Positions 42,444-50,247 of a stretch of 50,247 bases of DNA are shown in pieces; position 1 is the stretch's first letter; each line of letters opens with the position of its first letter. This stretch comes from an uncultured Lachnospiraceae bacterium (GTDB lineage: Bacteria; Bacillota; Clostridia; Lachnospirales; Lachnospiraceae). Location: the NCBI GenBank assembly GCA_947631505.1, contig CANRLR010000020.1, positions 1 to 50,247 of the forward strand. The letters run 5' to 3'. A program made the translations under genes and the position numbers. The notes below the pieces were generated by a model, which worked only from the letters and a program-made list of their open reading frames with translations, was not told the origin of the DNA and made no database searches.

Positions 42444-43844
42444 ATGGTACATTTATATAAAAATAACGGATATAATATTGTTCTGGATGTAAACAGCGGC
42501 TCCATTCATGTAGTGGATGACGTAGTATATGATACATTGGAACTTATGACAGAAAGAGAAGAGAATCGATATGAAGAGGAAACCTTGTCATACATCACAG
42601 GGAAGATGACCGGGAAGTACAAAAACCAGTCTGTTACAGAACAGGACATGAAAGAAGTATATGAGGATATTAAAGAATTAGAAGAAAATGGAACACTTTT
42701 TTCTAAGGATGTCTATAAAGAAGGTGTCATTGATTTTAAAAAGCGTCAGACCGTAGTAAAAGCCCTTTGCTTACATATAGCCCATGACTGCAATCTTGCC
42801 TGTCAGTATTGCTTTGCCGGTGAGGGCGAATACAAGGGAGACCGTTCCCTTATGAGTTTTGAAGTGGGGAAAAAGGCACTGGATTTTCTCGTGGCAAACT
42901 CCGGAAGCCGACGGAATCTAGAAGTAGATTTCTTTGGTGGAGAGCCGTTGCTTAATTTTGAAGTAGTAAAACAATTAGTAGCATATGGACGGGAGATAGA
43001 AAAGGAAAAAGACAAGCATTTTCGTTTTACCTTAACGACAAACGGAGTGCTGTTAAACGATGATGTGATTGAATTTGCCAACCGGGAGATGGACAATATT
43101 GTTCTCAGTATTGATGGGCGAAAAGAGATTCATGACCGGATGCGTCCCTTCAAAAATGGAACGGGAAGTTACGATTTTATTCTTGATAAGTTCAAAAAAG
43201 TGGCAGAATCCAGAAATCAGTCCAAATACTATGTAAGGGGAACTTTTACCCATTATAATTTGGACTTTGTGAAAGACGTACTGAGTCTTGCTGAGGAAGG
43301 GTTTGAGCAGATTTCCGTGGAGCCTGTTGTGGCAGGGCCGGAAGAACCGTATGCCATCCGGGAGGAAGATATTCCGGTTATTTGCGAGGGATATGATACG
43401 CTGGCAAAGGAAATGTTAAGGAGAAAAAAAGCGGGAAAAGGGTTTCACTTTTTCCATTATATGATTGATTTAAGTGGTGGTCCATGTGTTTACAAAAGAT
43501 TGTCCGGCTGTGGCTCCGGAACGGAGTATCTGGCAGTGACACCATGGGGAGATTTATATCCGTGCCATCAGTTCGTCGGAGAAGAAGAATTCTGTCTTGG
43601 CAATGTGGACGAGGGCATTCAGAATACAGAGCTGAGAGATACTTTTAAACTCTGCAATGTGTATGCCAAAGAAGAGTGCCGGAATTGCTTCGCAAAATTT
43701 TATTGCAGTGGCGGCTGTGCAGCGAACGCCTATCATTGTCATAATAATATTAACAGACCATATGAAATTGGCTGTGAATTACAAAGGAAAAGAGTAGAAT
43801 GTGCGATTATGTTACAGGCTGCCTATGCGGAGGAAATGAATTGA
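42444..43844 (+). CDS. scfB: SCIFF radical SAM maturase (thioether-forming)
   Basis: The protein has 466 residues. An N-terminal RiPP recognition domain (about 1-95) comes first, including the IHVVDDVVYD strand. The radical SAM cluster motif is CNLACQYC (Cys116, 120, 123). FFGGEPLLN and LTTNG follow. The C-terminal SPASM region has CGSGTEYLAVTPWGDLYPC, FCLGN, then CRNCFAKFYCSGGC and a late Cys, the ligands of auxiliary iron-sulfur clusters. Related enzymes join a Cys sulfur to an acceptor residue of the SCIFF peptide. The context with scfA leaves little doubt. AAGGAG precedes the ATG. Confidence 0.95.
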   Translation: MVHLYKNNGYNIVLDVNSGSIHVVDDVVYDTLELMTEREENRYEEETLSYITGKMTGKYKNQSVTEQDMKEVYEDIKELEENGTLFSKDVYKEGVIDFKKRQTVVKALCLHIAHDCNLACQYCFAGEGEYKGDRSLMSFEVGKKALDFLVANSGSRRNLEVDFFGGEPLLNFEVVKQLVAYGREIEKEKDKHFRFTLTTNGVLLNDDVIEFANREMDNIVLSIDGRKEIHDRMRPFKNGTGSYDFILDKFKKVAESRNQSKYYVRGTFTHYNLDFVKDVLSLAEEGFEQISVEPVVAGPEEPYAIREEDIPVICEGYDTLAKEMLRRKKAGKGFHFFHYMIDLSGGPCVYKRLSGCGSGTEYLAVTPWGDLYPCHQFVGEEEFCLGNVDEGIQNTELRDTFKLCNVYAKEECRNCFAKFYCSGGCAANAYHCHNNINRPYEIGCELQRKRVECAIMLQAAYAEEMN

Positions 43845-43900
43845 AAAATGGTATTGAGAGAGAAGGCTAAAGGGAAAAACAAAAAAAATAAAAAAACACT

Positions 43901-43928
43901 TTGAATTATTTAGAAATGCGTTTATAAT
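43901..43928 (+). promoter_or_regulatory. Probable promoter of the mbl-flagellar operon
   Basis: TTGAAT (43901-43906), 16 bases, TATAAT (43923-43928), 62 bases before the GTG start of mbl. It looks like a vegetative promoter, not the flagellar sigma-D type. Confidence 0.55.
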
Positions 43929-43989
43929 AAGATTATCTACATAAAAAATGGGAATAATATACAGGAGATAGTGAAAGGAGAGTTTAATC

Positions 43990-44982
43990 GTGGCTTTTGA
44001 TATTGGAATAGATTTAGGGACTGCCAGTATTCTGGTATATGTAAAAGGAAAAGGGGTTGTGTTAAAAGAGCCAAGTGTGGTTGCTTTTGACCGTGATACA
44101 AATCGAATTAAAGCCATTGGTGAAGAAGCGCGTCTTATGCTTGGACGTACGCCGGGAAATATTGTTGCGGTTCGTCCTCTCCGTCAGGGAGTTATTTCGG
44201 ACTATACCGTTACCGAGAAAATGTTAAAATACTTTATTCAGAAAGCAGTTGGCAAACAGAGATTCCGCAAGCCGCTTATTAGTATCTGTGTACCGAGTCA
44301 GGTAACGGAAGTTGAGCGTAAAGCAGTAGAAGATGCTGCTTTTCAGGCGGGAGCAAGAGATGTGAAAATTATTGAGGAGCCGATTGCTGCTGCAATTGGT
44401 GCCGGAATTGATATTGCGAGACCATGTGGTAATATGATCGTAGATATCGGCGGAGGTACATCCGATATCGCTGTTATTTCATTGGGCGGTACGGTAGTAA
44501 GTACATCCATTAAAATTGCCGGAGATGATTTTGATGATGCGATTGTAAGGTTTATGCGTAAGAAACATAATCTGCTGATCGGAGAGAGGACAGCAGAGGA
44601 TATCAAAATCCGTATTGGTACGGCATATCCACGGCCGGAAAGCGTGTCGGTCGATGTAAGAGGCCGTAACCTTGTTACCGGACTTCCAAAGACAATTACC
44701 GTAACTTCGGAAGAAACAGAAGAAGCGTTGAAAGATACAACAGCACAGATCGTAGAAGCTGTTCACAGTGTGCTGGAGAAGACACCGCCAGAACTGGCAG
44801 CAGATATTGCAGACCGCGGTATTGTGCTGACCGGAGGGGGAAGTCTTTTGTACGGTCTGGAAGAATTGATTGAATCCAAGACCGGAATTACAACGATGAC
44901 AGCAGAAGAACCAATGACAGCAGTTGCCATCGGAACAGGTAAATATGTTGAATTCTTAAGTGGCGAGAGCGGCGAAGAATAA
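43990..44982 (+). CDS. mbl: MreB/Mbl-family actin-like cell-shape protein
   Basis: The protein has 330 residues from a GTG start with AAAGGAG upstream. The actin-fold motifs are IGIDLGTASILVYVKGKG (phosphate 1), SICVPSQVTEVERKAV, IIEEPIAAAIGAGI, MIVDIGGGTSDIAVISLGG (phosphate 2), GDDFDDAI and GIVLTGGGSLLYGL (adenosine). These proteins form membrane filaments that guide the lateral wall synthesis machinery. It lies directly before two flagellar rod genes, the order of mbl-flhO-flhP in Bacillus, so mbl is a better guess than mreB (which normally precedes mreCD). Confidence 0.93.
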   Translation: MAFDIGIDLGTASILVYVKGKGVVLKEPSVVAFDRDTNRIKAIGEEARLMLGRTPGNIVAVRPLRQGVISDYTVTEKMLKYFIQKAVGKQRFRKPLISICVPSQVTEVERKAVEDAAFQAGARDVKIIEEPIAAAIGAGIDIARPCGNMIVDIGGGTSDIAVISLGGTVVSTSIKIAGDDFDDAIVRFMRKKHNLLIGERTAEDIKIRIGTAYPRPESVSVDVRGRNLVTGLPKTITVTSEETEEALKDTTAQIVEAVHSVLEKTPPELAADIADRGIVLTGGGSLLYGLEELIESKTGITTMTAEEPMTAVAIGTGKYVEFLSGESGEE

Positions 44983-45007
44983 TAGAAATGCGATAAGGAG
45001 GTATTAT

Positions 45008-45787
45008 ATGCTGAGAGGTCTTTACACTGCTTGGACAGGGATGGAAAATGAGCAGAAGAGGCTGGATGTTATTTCAAATAACATGGCCAATTCCGATACC
45101 GTCGGATACAAAGACGAACGTGTAACAAGTCAGGCATTTGATCAGGTATTGGCGATTAAAGTAAGAGATGGATCTCAAGCGTATCACAATCAGGCGATTG
45201 GACATTTAAGTCTAGGAGTGAAAATCGGTGAGGTATATACCGATTACACACAGGGTTCAATTCGGCAGACCGGTGGTACATATGATCTTGCACTTAGCGG
45301 GAACGGTTTTTTCACGGTAAATGTCACAGATAAGAACGGGGACGTACATACCCGTTATACCCGCAACGGTCAGTTTATGCTGACAAAGGAAGGCCTGCTT
45401 GTTGATGCTGACGGAAATCCGGTACAGGGAGAAGGTGGAGAGATTCGGATCAATCCTTCTGCCAAAAGTGTCAGCATATCAAGAACCGGTGTTGTAACGG
45501 CAGACGGAGAAACGATTGATACATTAAAGATAGTAGACTTTGAAGACTATGATTATTTAAGAAAATATGGAGATACGATGTACGAACCAGTGGACGGAGC
45601 CACAGAAAAAGATGCTACTGCCGAAATTTTACAGGGTTATACAGAACAATCCAATGTAAAGGTTGTAAAGGAAATGGTCGATATGATTACTATAACGAGA
45701 GCATATGAAGCAAATCAGAAAGTGATTCGTTCTTATGACAGCATGTTGGACCGTGCGGTAAATCAGGTCGGCAGATTACAGGGATAA
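45008..45787 (+). CDS. flgF: Flagellar basal-body rod/hook protein, FlgF/FlhO-type
   Basis: The protein has 259 residues. ATG at 45008 with AAGGAGG upstream is the right start; the frame is open to 44960 within mbl. The N-terminal rod motif is LRGLYTAWTGMENEQKRLDVISNNMANSDTVGYK. The middle has LALSGNGFFTV and YTRNGQFMLTKEGLLVDADG. The C-terminus is EQSNVKVVKEMVDMITITRAYEANQKVIRSYDSML, the FlgBC/E/G family ending. It forms part of the rod. The first of two paralogs in tandem, it is the more divergent. Confidence 0.9.
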   Translation: MLRGLYTAWTGMENEQKRLDVISNNMANSDTVGYKDERVTSQAFDQVLAIKVRDGSQAYHNQAIGHLSLGVKIGEVYTDYTQGSIRQTGGTYDLALSGNGFFTVNVTDKNGDVHTRYTRNGQFMLTKEGLLVDADGNPVQGEGGEIRINPSAKSVSISRTGVVTADGETIDTLKIVDFEDYDYLRKYGDTMYEPVDGATEKDATAEILQGYTEQSNVKVVKEMVDMITITRAYEANQKVIRSYDSMLDRAVNQVGRLQG

Positions 45788-45806
45788 TTTTTGGAGGTGA
45801 CTCATT

Positions 45807-46616
45807 ATGATGCGTTCATTGTGGACGGCAGCAAGTGGAATGATAGGACAGCAGAGCAATTTAGATGTAATTGCGAATAACCTGTCAAACATTAGTACAA
45901 CGGGATATAAGACACAGGCTGCGAATTTTAAGAGTCTGATTTATCAGACGATGCAGAAGAAGACAACAACAACGACAGGAGAGCCAAAGCCGGTAGGAGC
46001 TCAGGTTGGATTGGGAACAAGAATCGGTTCTATTTCTTCCGATTTTACCCAAGGAGCGATGAATGCTTCCAATGGAGCATTTGATTATGCGATTCAGGGC
46101 GAGGGATTTTTCATGGTACAGCTGGAGGATGGTACAACAGCGTACACGAGGAACGGCCATTTTAATATGTCGGTTACGACTACGGGAATTGCCCTTACTG
46201 ACAGTAACGGTCGTCCGGTACTGGATACCAATGGACAGCCGATTAATTTGACAGGTGATTATATTACAAGCAAGATCGGTGTGGATCAGAGAGGAAATCT
46301 GACTTATCCGGATGCTACCGGTAATCAGCGGACGATTGGAGTACAGATCGCACTTGCATATTTTCCAAATGCCGGCGGACTGACAAAGGGTTCCGAATCG
46401 AATTATTTGGAATCGGATGCTTCAGGGGTTCCGACGACCTATACAGCAGATCAGTTAGGCTCTATTATTAAATCAGGATATCTGGAAGCATCTAATGTAC
46501 AGGCGGCGGATGAAATGGTCAATATGATCATTGCACAGCGTGCCTATGAAATGAATTCCAAAGCGATTATCGCATCGGATGAAATGTTACAGCAGGCGAA
46601 CAATTTACGTTCTTAA
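45807..46616 (+). CDS. flgG: Flagellar distal rod protein FlgG (FlhP-type)
   Basis: The protein has 269 residues. The start MMRSLWTAASGMIGQQSNLDVIANNLSNISTTGYK is the FlgG consensus, and GGAGGTGA is upstream. Further marks are FDYAIQGEGFFMV, AYTRNGHFNMS, and the end NVQAADEMVNMIIAQRAYEMNSKAI. The distal rod assembles after FlgF. It is co-transcribed with its paralog 19 bases upstream and with the rod-binding protein gene. Confidence 0.95.
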   Translation: MMRSLWTAASGMIGQQSNLDVIANNLSNISTTGYKTQAANFKSLIYQTMQKKTTTTTGEPKPVGAQVGLGTRIGSISSDFTQGAMNASNGAFDYAIQGEGFFMVQLEDGTTAYTRNGHFNMSVTTTGIALTDSNGRPVLDTNGQPINLTGDYITSKIGVDQRGNLTYPDATGNQRTIGVQIALAYFPNAGGLTKGSESNYLESDASGVPTTYTADQLGSIIKSGYLEASNVQAADEMVNMIIAQRAYEMNSKAIIASDEMLQQANNLRS

Positions 46617-46640
46617 TGTGTGAAGTGAGGTGACTATGTT

Positions 46641-47054
46641 ATGTCAATGTCAATTGAAAATACATATTTGACGAATTACAGTGTAGATGCCAATACATCC
46701 GCAGCGGATAAATTGAGCAATCAGATTCAAAGTGCTGATACTGATGAGGAAACCTTAGAGGCCTGTAAACAATTTGAAGCTTATATGATTGAGCAGATGT
46801 ACAAAAATATGCAGGAGGCTGCCAAGATTCTTACAGATGATGGTGATGAAGACAGCAGCAATGAGTATGTGGATATGTTTCAGGACAACTATTTGCAGAG
46901 TATTGCGGAAAGCATGGTAAATAGTGGACAGGGACTTGGTATTGCGGAGCAGTTATATGAATCCATACAGAAAAATTCCGGAGCAGCGACCGCAGCAGAT
47001 ACTTCTGCGATGGCTGCTGAGACGGGGGTAACCAGTACAGAAGCTGAGGGTTAA
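46641..47054 (+). CDS. flgJ: FlgJ-like rod-binding protein without muramidase domain
   Basis: The protein has 137 residues. The rod-binding domain is visible: ETLEACKQFEAYMIEQMYKNMQEAAKIL and MFQDNYLQSIAESMVNSGQGLGIAEQLYESI. Proteobacterial FlgJ has a second, peptidoglycan-hydrolysing domain that is absent here, as in other Firmicutes. The Ala/Thr-rich tail is disordered. It caps rod assembly. A terminator follows and ends the operon. Confidence 0.88.
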   Translation: MSMSIENTYLTNYSVDANTSAADKLSNQIQSADTDEETLEACKQFEAYMIEQMYKNMQEAAKILTDDGDEDSSNEYVDMFQDNYLQSIAESMVNSGQGLGIAEQLYESIQKNSGAATAADTSAMAAETGVTSTEAEG

Positions 47055-47085
47055 GTGCTGAGTGCGTCGAATATAGACAGGATAG

Positions 47086-47116
47086 AATGTTCCCGGTGTA
47101 ATACTGGGAACATTTT
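47086..47116 (+). terminator. Terminator after the flagellar rod operon
   Basis: AATGTTCCC (47086-47094) pairs with GGGAACATT (47106-47114), followed by a short T-run (TTTT from 47113). Confidence 0.8.
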
Positions 47117-47148
47117 CATATTTAAGAAATTTTAGAAAGGAGATTTCC

Positions 47149-49398
47149 ATGGAGGAGAGAACGGGCTATGTTTCCCATATTATTTTTCGGAATGTAGAAA
47201 ATGGATATACGGTTTTTGAACTGGAAAATACAGATGGAGACACAGAGACCTGTGTGGGCAGTTTCCCTTTCATTAATGAGGGAGAGTATGTTTTTCTGCA
47301 AGGACAGATGGTTCATCACCCTGTTTATATGGAACAGTTGAAGGTAAGTCATTATGAAGTAAAGGATCCGGAAGATGAAATCGCCATGCTGCGGTATTTG
47401 GGTTCAGGAGCTATTGCAGGTGTTCGCGGTGGGCTGGCAAAACGGATTGTCGATAAATTTGGAGCAAGGACGTTTGAGATTATTGAAAAGGAGCCGGAAC
47501 GGCTGGCAGAAGTGAAAGGAATCAGCGAAAAAAAAGCAATTCAGATCGCAACGCAATTTGAAGAAAAGAGAGAAATGCGCAGTGCCATGATTTTTTTGCA
47601 GCAGTATGGAATTTCAAACCAGCTGGCCGTGAAAATTTATAAAGTATATGGTGGGGAATTGTATAGCATTGTGAAGGAGAATCCCTATCGGTTAGCAGAG
47701 GATATCAGTGGTGTTGGTTTTAAGGTGGCAGATGAAATTGCAAGAAAAAGTGGATTTTCATTAGATTCAGCGGAACGTATCCGGGCAGGAATTTTATATG
47801 TTTTAGGGCTTGGAACGGGAGAGGGATATGTGTATATGCCGGAACAGATGCTTTTGAAAGAGTCTGTATACCGTTTGGAAGTATCATGGGAGCAGGTAAT
47901 GGATGTTCTGGCTCAGATGGAAATGGAAAAGTCAATTATCATTACGCAGGAGAGGAATGTCTATCTGCCTTCTTTGTTTTATGCTGAGTTAAACTGTGCC
48001 AGAATGCTGCTGGATCTGAATGTGCCTATGGGCAGAAAAGATGAGTCCTTTGATGGTGTTATCTGCAGCTTGGAACAGGAAGAAAATCTTGAATTGGATG
48101 AACAACAGCGAATAGCAGTGAGGGAATCTATGAGTAATGGTCTGCTCGTTATAACGGGGGGGCCGGGAACAGGAAAAACCACGACAATAAATATGATTAT
48201 CCGCTGTTTTCGGGAAGAGGGAATGGAAATTCTTTTGGCAGCACCAACGGGCAGGGCGGCGAAAAGAATGTCAGAAGCTACCGGATATGAGGCACAGACA
48301 ATTCACCGTATGCTTGAGTACAATGGTTCGCTGATGGATGAGCATAAAGGGGAGGAACAAAATCAGTCAGAGCTTTTTGGGCGGAATGAGTGGAATCCGC
48401 TGGAGACAGATGTCATTATTATTGATGAGATGTCAATGGTAGATATTTTTTTATTTCATAATTTACTGAAAGCGGTTGCTGTGGGAACGCGGCTGATTCT
48501 GGTAGGAGATGTGAATCAGCTGCCTAGTGTGGGACCGGGAAATGTATTGAAAGATATTATCCGATCACATTGTTTTAATGTTGTAAAATTATCAAGGATT
48601 TTCCGTCAGGCAGCAGAGAGTGATATTATAGTAAATGCTCATCGGATCAACGATGGAGAAGAAATCTCTCTTGATAATCAGAGTAAAGATTTTTTTTGCC
48701 TGAAAAGAGAAGATAGTCATGGTGTACTGGAAGTGATGCTATGGCTGGTCCGGGATAAAATGCCCAAATATACAGATTGTACCCCCTTTGATGTGCAGGT
48801 GCTGACACCGATGAAAAAAGGAGAACTGGGAGTATATCGCTGTAATGAGATTTTGCAGAAATATTTGAATCCGGAAAGTTCTTCTAAAAATCAAATGGAG
48901 AGCCACGGTGTCTTGTTCCGGGAGGGGGACAAAGTTATGCAGATGAAAAACAATTATCAGATCAAGTGGGAACTCCGTGGTTACAATCAGATGGTGATTG
49001 AAGAGGGGACAGGAGTATTTAATGGGGATTGTGGGATTATTACCGATATTGATGTTTTTAATAAGGAGATGACGGTACGTTTTGAGGATGAGAAGTACGT
49101 GACTTATCCACAGGGAAATTTTGACGAGCTGGATCTGGCATATGCGATTACGATTCATAAATCGCAGGGAAGCGAGTATCCGGCCGTGGTACTTCCTCTT
49201 CTTGCCGGGCCAAGACCATTGATGAACCGTAACATTCTCTATACGGCGGTAACCAGAGGCAAAAAGTGCGTAACAATCGTGGGAAGCAAAGAAACGGTGC
49301 AGAATATGATACAGAATAAATCAGAACAATTAAGATATTCTTCTCTGGCAGAACAAATTATTGAAATAGAGGAAAAAAACAGGATGCAAAATCTTTAA
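47149..49398 (+). CDS. recD2: RecD2 (YrrC-type) ATP-dependent DNA helicase
   Basis: The protein has 749 residues. An N-terminal OB-like region (GYVSHIIFRNVENGYTVFEL) comes first, then helix-hairpin-helix repeats (GSGAIAGVRGGLAKRIVDKF, LAEVKGISEKKAIQIATQF, ISGVGFKVADEIA). Next are superfamily 1B helicase motifs: Walker A TGGPGTGKTTT (about 338-348), APTGRAAKRMSEATG, Walker B IIDEMSMVD, LVGDVNQLPSVGPG, SRIFRQAAESDIIVNAHRIN, and DLAYAITIHKSQGSEYPAVV near the end. RecD2 works in DNA repair without RecBC and moves 5' to 3'. AGAAAGGAG precedes the start. The recD2-comF order is frequent in Clostridia. Confidence 0.95.
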   Translation: MEERTGYVSHIIFRNVENGYTVFELENTDGDTETCVGSFPFINEGEYVFLQGQMVHHPVYMEQLKVSHYEVKDPEDEIAMLRYLGSGAIAGVRGGLAKRIVDKFGARTFEIIEKEPERLAEVKGISEKKAIQIATQFEEKREMRSAMIFLQQYGISNQLAVKIYKVYGGELYSIVKENPYRLAEDISGVGFKVADEIARKSGFSLDSAERIRAGILYVLGLGTGEGYVYMPEQMLLKESVYRLEVSWEQVMDVLAQMEMEKSIIITQERNVYLPSLFYAELNCARMLLDLNVPMGRKDESFDGVICSLEQEENLELDEQQRIAVRESMSNGLLVITGGPGTGKTTTINMIIRCFREEGMEILLAAPTGRAAKRMSEATGYEAQTIHRMLEYNGSLMDEHKGEEQNQSELFGRNEWNPLETDVIIIDEMSMVDIFLFHNLLKAVAVGTRLILVGDVNQLPSVGPGNVLKDIIRSHCFNVVKLSRIFRQAAESDIIVNAHRINDGEEISLDNQSKDFFCLKREDSHGVLEVMLWLVRDKMPKYTDCTPFDVQVLTPMKKGELGVYRCNEILQKYLNPESSSKNQMESHGVLFREGDKVMQMKNNYQIKWELRGYNQMVIEEGTGVFNGDCGIITDIDVFNKEMTVRFEDEKYVTYPQGNFDELDLAYAITIHKSQGSEYPAVVLPLLAGPRPLMNRNILYTAVTRGKKCVTIVGSKETVQNMIQNKSEQLRYSSLAEQIIEIEEKNRMQNL

Positions 49399-49458
49399 AA
49401 ATCTGATATGATATAATTATAGTATTGTAATAGTGTTATGCGTAAAAAGGGGGAGTAC

Positions 49459-50175
49459 ATGAATCTCTTTGATTTACTCTTTCCATCCAGATGCCCGCTG
49501 TGTGGGAAAATACATAGTATAAAGGGAGAGAAGGGGATTTGTAAGGTATGTTACCGCAAGCTTCCGGTTGTGATGGAGCCTTGCTGCAAACATTGTGGTA
49601 AACCGATTGCGGATGTGAAAGCAGAGTATTGTTATGACTGCGAAGAGCGGGACAGTAGTCTGTCGGAAGGTACGGCTTTATTTGTGTATACAGACCAGAT
49701 CAAAAAAGCCATGGCGGCATTTAAGTATGGAGGCTGTCAGGTGGATGGTGCGGTCTATGGCGGTGAGTTATTAAAACATCGTGGCACAAAGCTTGCCGGC
49801 TGGGAAATTGATTCTATCATCCCGGTGCCGCTTCATCGAAGGAGACGATGGTTTCGCGGATATAATCAGGCTGAGGTTATAGCAGAAGTAATCGGAGAAG
49901 GACTGAATATTCCGCTTCTTACAGATTGTTTGGAACGGAAGCGGTATACCAGACCGCAGAATGGGTTAGATAACAAGAAACGAATGCAAAATGTACAGGG
50001 GGCTTTTAAAATTCACAAAGGGTTTAAAAGAGAGCAATTAGTGGGGCGCAATATTCTGCTGGTAGATGATATTTATACAACAGGAGCAACATTGGAAGCC
50101 TGTGCAAAATTGCTGTGCCGGCAGGGAGTAAGGAATGTATATTTTGCCTGTCTGTGTATTGGACAGGATTATTGA
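49459..50175 (+). CDS. ComF-family phosphoribosyltransferase-like protein
   Basis: The protein has 238 residues. ATG at 49459 with GGGGGAG upstream is preferred over 49438. A zinc-finger-like N-terminus (CPLCGK, CKVCYR, CCKHCGK, CYDCEER) precedes the PRTase domain with IIPVPLHRRRRWFRGYNQAEVIAE and the PRPP loop ILLVDDIYTTGATLEAC. ComF proteins support DNA uptake in competent bacteria, where they connect helicase and single-strand-binding steps, but many non-competent Clostridia carry them. The last 72 bases of the window hold no recognisable gene. Confidence 0.9.
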   Translation: MNLFDLLFPSRCPLCGKIHSIKGEKGICKVCYRKLPVVMEPCCKHCGKPIADVKAEYCYDCEERDSSLSEGTALFVYTDQIKKAMAAFKYGGCQVDGAVYGGELLKHRGTKLAGWEIDSIIPVPLHRRRRWFRGYNQAEVIAEVIGEGLNIPLLTDCLERKRYTRPQNGLDNKKRMQNVQGAFKIHKGFKREQLVGRNILLVDDIYTTGATLEACAKLLCRQGVRNVYFACLCIGQDY

Positions 50176-50247
50176 AAGTCTGCAAATAAAAAGTCAAGAA
50201 GAAATTTGTGAACTTTGAAAATTTTATACAGGTTGAATAAAAAGCAC

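Noticed and set aside
43812-44117. Minus-strand open frame across the scfB-mbl gap
   Set aside because: It covers the mbl promoter, ribosome site and start. No protein similarity or ribosome site supports it.
1-50247. CRISPR array, tRNA or rRNA genes
   Set aside because: No regularly spaced short repeats and no cloverleaf-like or conserved rRNA stretches were recognised on either strand.

Overview
The window looks like chromosomal DNA of a motile, anaerobic Gram-positive Clostridia, most likely family Lachnospiraceae. The reasons are: a SCIFF peptide with its radical SAM maturase (a clostridial hallmark); an mbl-flgF-flgG-flgJ block matching the mbl-flhO-flhP order of Firmicutes; lysine-rich secreted BIG2/leucine-rich-repeat proteins; RecD2; strong AGGAGG ribosome sites with frequent GTG/TTG starts; and overlapping same-strand operons. 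The species cannot be named from the sequence. No rRNA, tRNA or CRISPR array was seen.

Layout. (1) 1-7.3 kb: the 3' part of a giant, relatively GC-rich modular surface protein, followed by a remnant of an IS3-family element. (2) 7.5-12.2 kb: an AraC-type regulator with a large C-terminal domain, a SAM methyltransferase, a GNAT acetyltransferase and a membrane-fused spermidine-synthase-like protein. (3) 12.3-13.3 kb, minus strand: an XRE regulator and a GH25 lysozyme, divergent from (4). (4) 13.35-28.5 kb: a capsule/exopolysaccharide operon. It starts from a consensus promoter whose spacer is a 15-bp palindrome and whose leader carries a run of ten G. The regulatory and assembly genes come first (PHP-type tyrosine phosphatase, LCP ligase, Wzz-like adaptor, BY-kinase, a small secreted protein, the initiating sugar-phosphate transferase). 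A visibly AT-richer part follows: a second PHP protein, a phosphoribosyltransferase, a DUF115/MptE-like protein, a GT2 glycosyltransferase, Wzy, an acetyltransferase and Wzx. It ends with a three-gene set, KdsB-like cytidylyltransferase, HMGL-like aldolase with an extra C-terminal domain, and KdsC-like phosphatase. (5) 28.5-31.6 kb: a scarred junction with a 63-bp partial duplication of vanZ, an Rpn-family nuclease gene, vanZ itself and a leucine-rich-repeat gene lacking its 5' end. (6) 31.6-35.4 kb: an autoregulated YtrA-type GntR/ABC-transporter operon. (7) 35.4-42 kb: a hairpin-rich leader and an esterase, a convergent FliK-like gene, lrgAB and a convergent hybrid histidine kinase. (8) 42.1-43.8 kb: scfA-scfB. 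(9) 43.9-47.1 kb: mbl and flagellar rod genes. (10) 47.1-50.2 kb: recD2 and comF.

The most promising candidate for something undescribed is the ulosonic-acid-like module at 25.65-28.5 kb. A cytidylyltransferase and a phosphatase of the Kdo type flank a pyruvate-type aldolase, with no KdsA-like synthase in the window. The aldolase is fused to a domain resembling the free-standing DUF115 protein of the same operon. A separate PHP plus phosphoribosyltransferase pair in that operon suggests a second unusual, PRPP-linked step. Both are inferences from gene content and motifs; no structure, substrate or database search was available.
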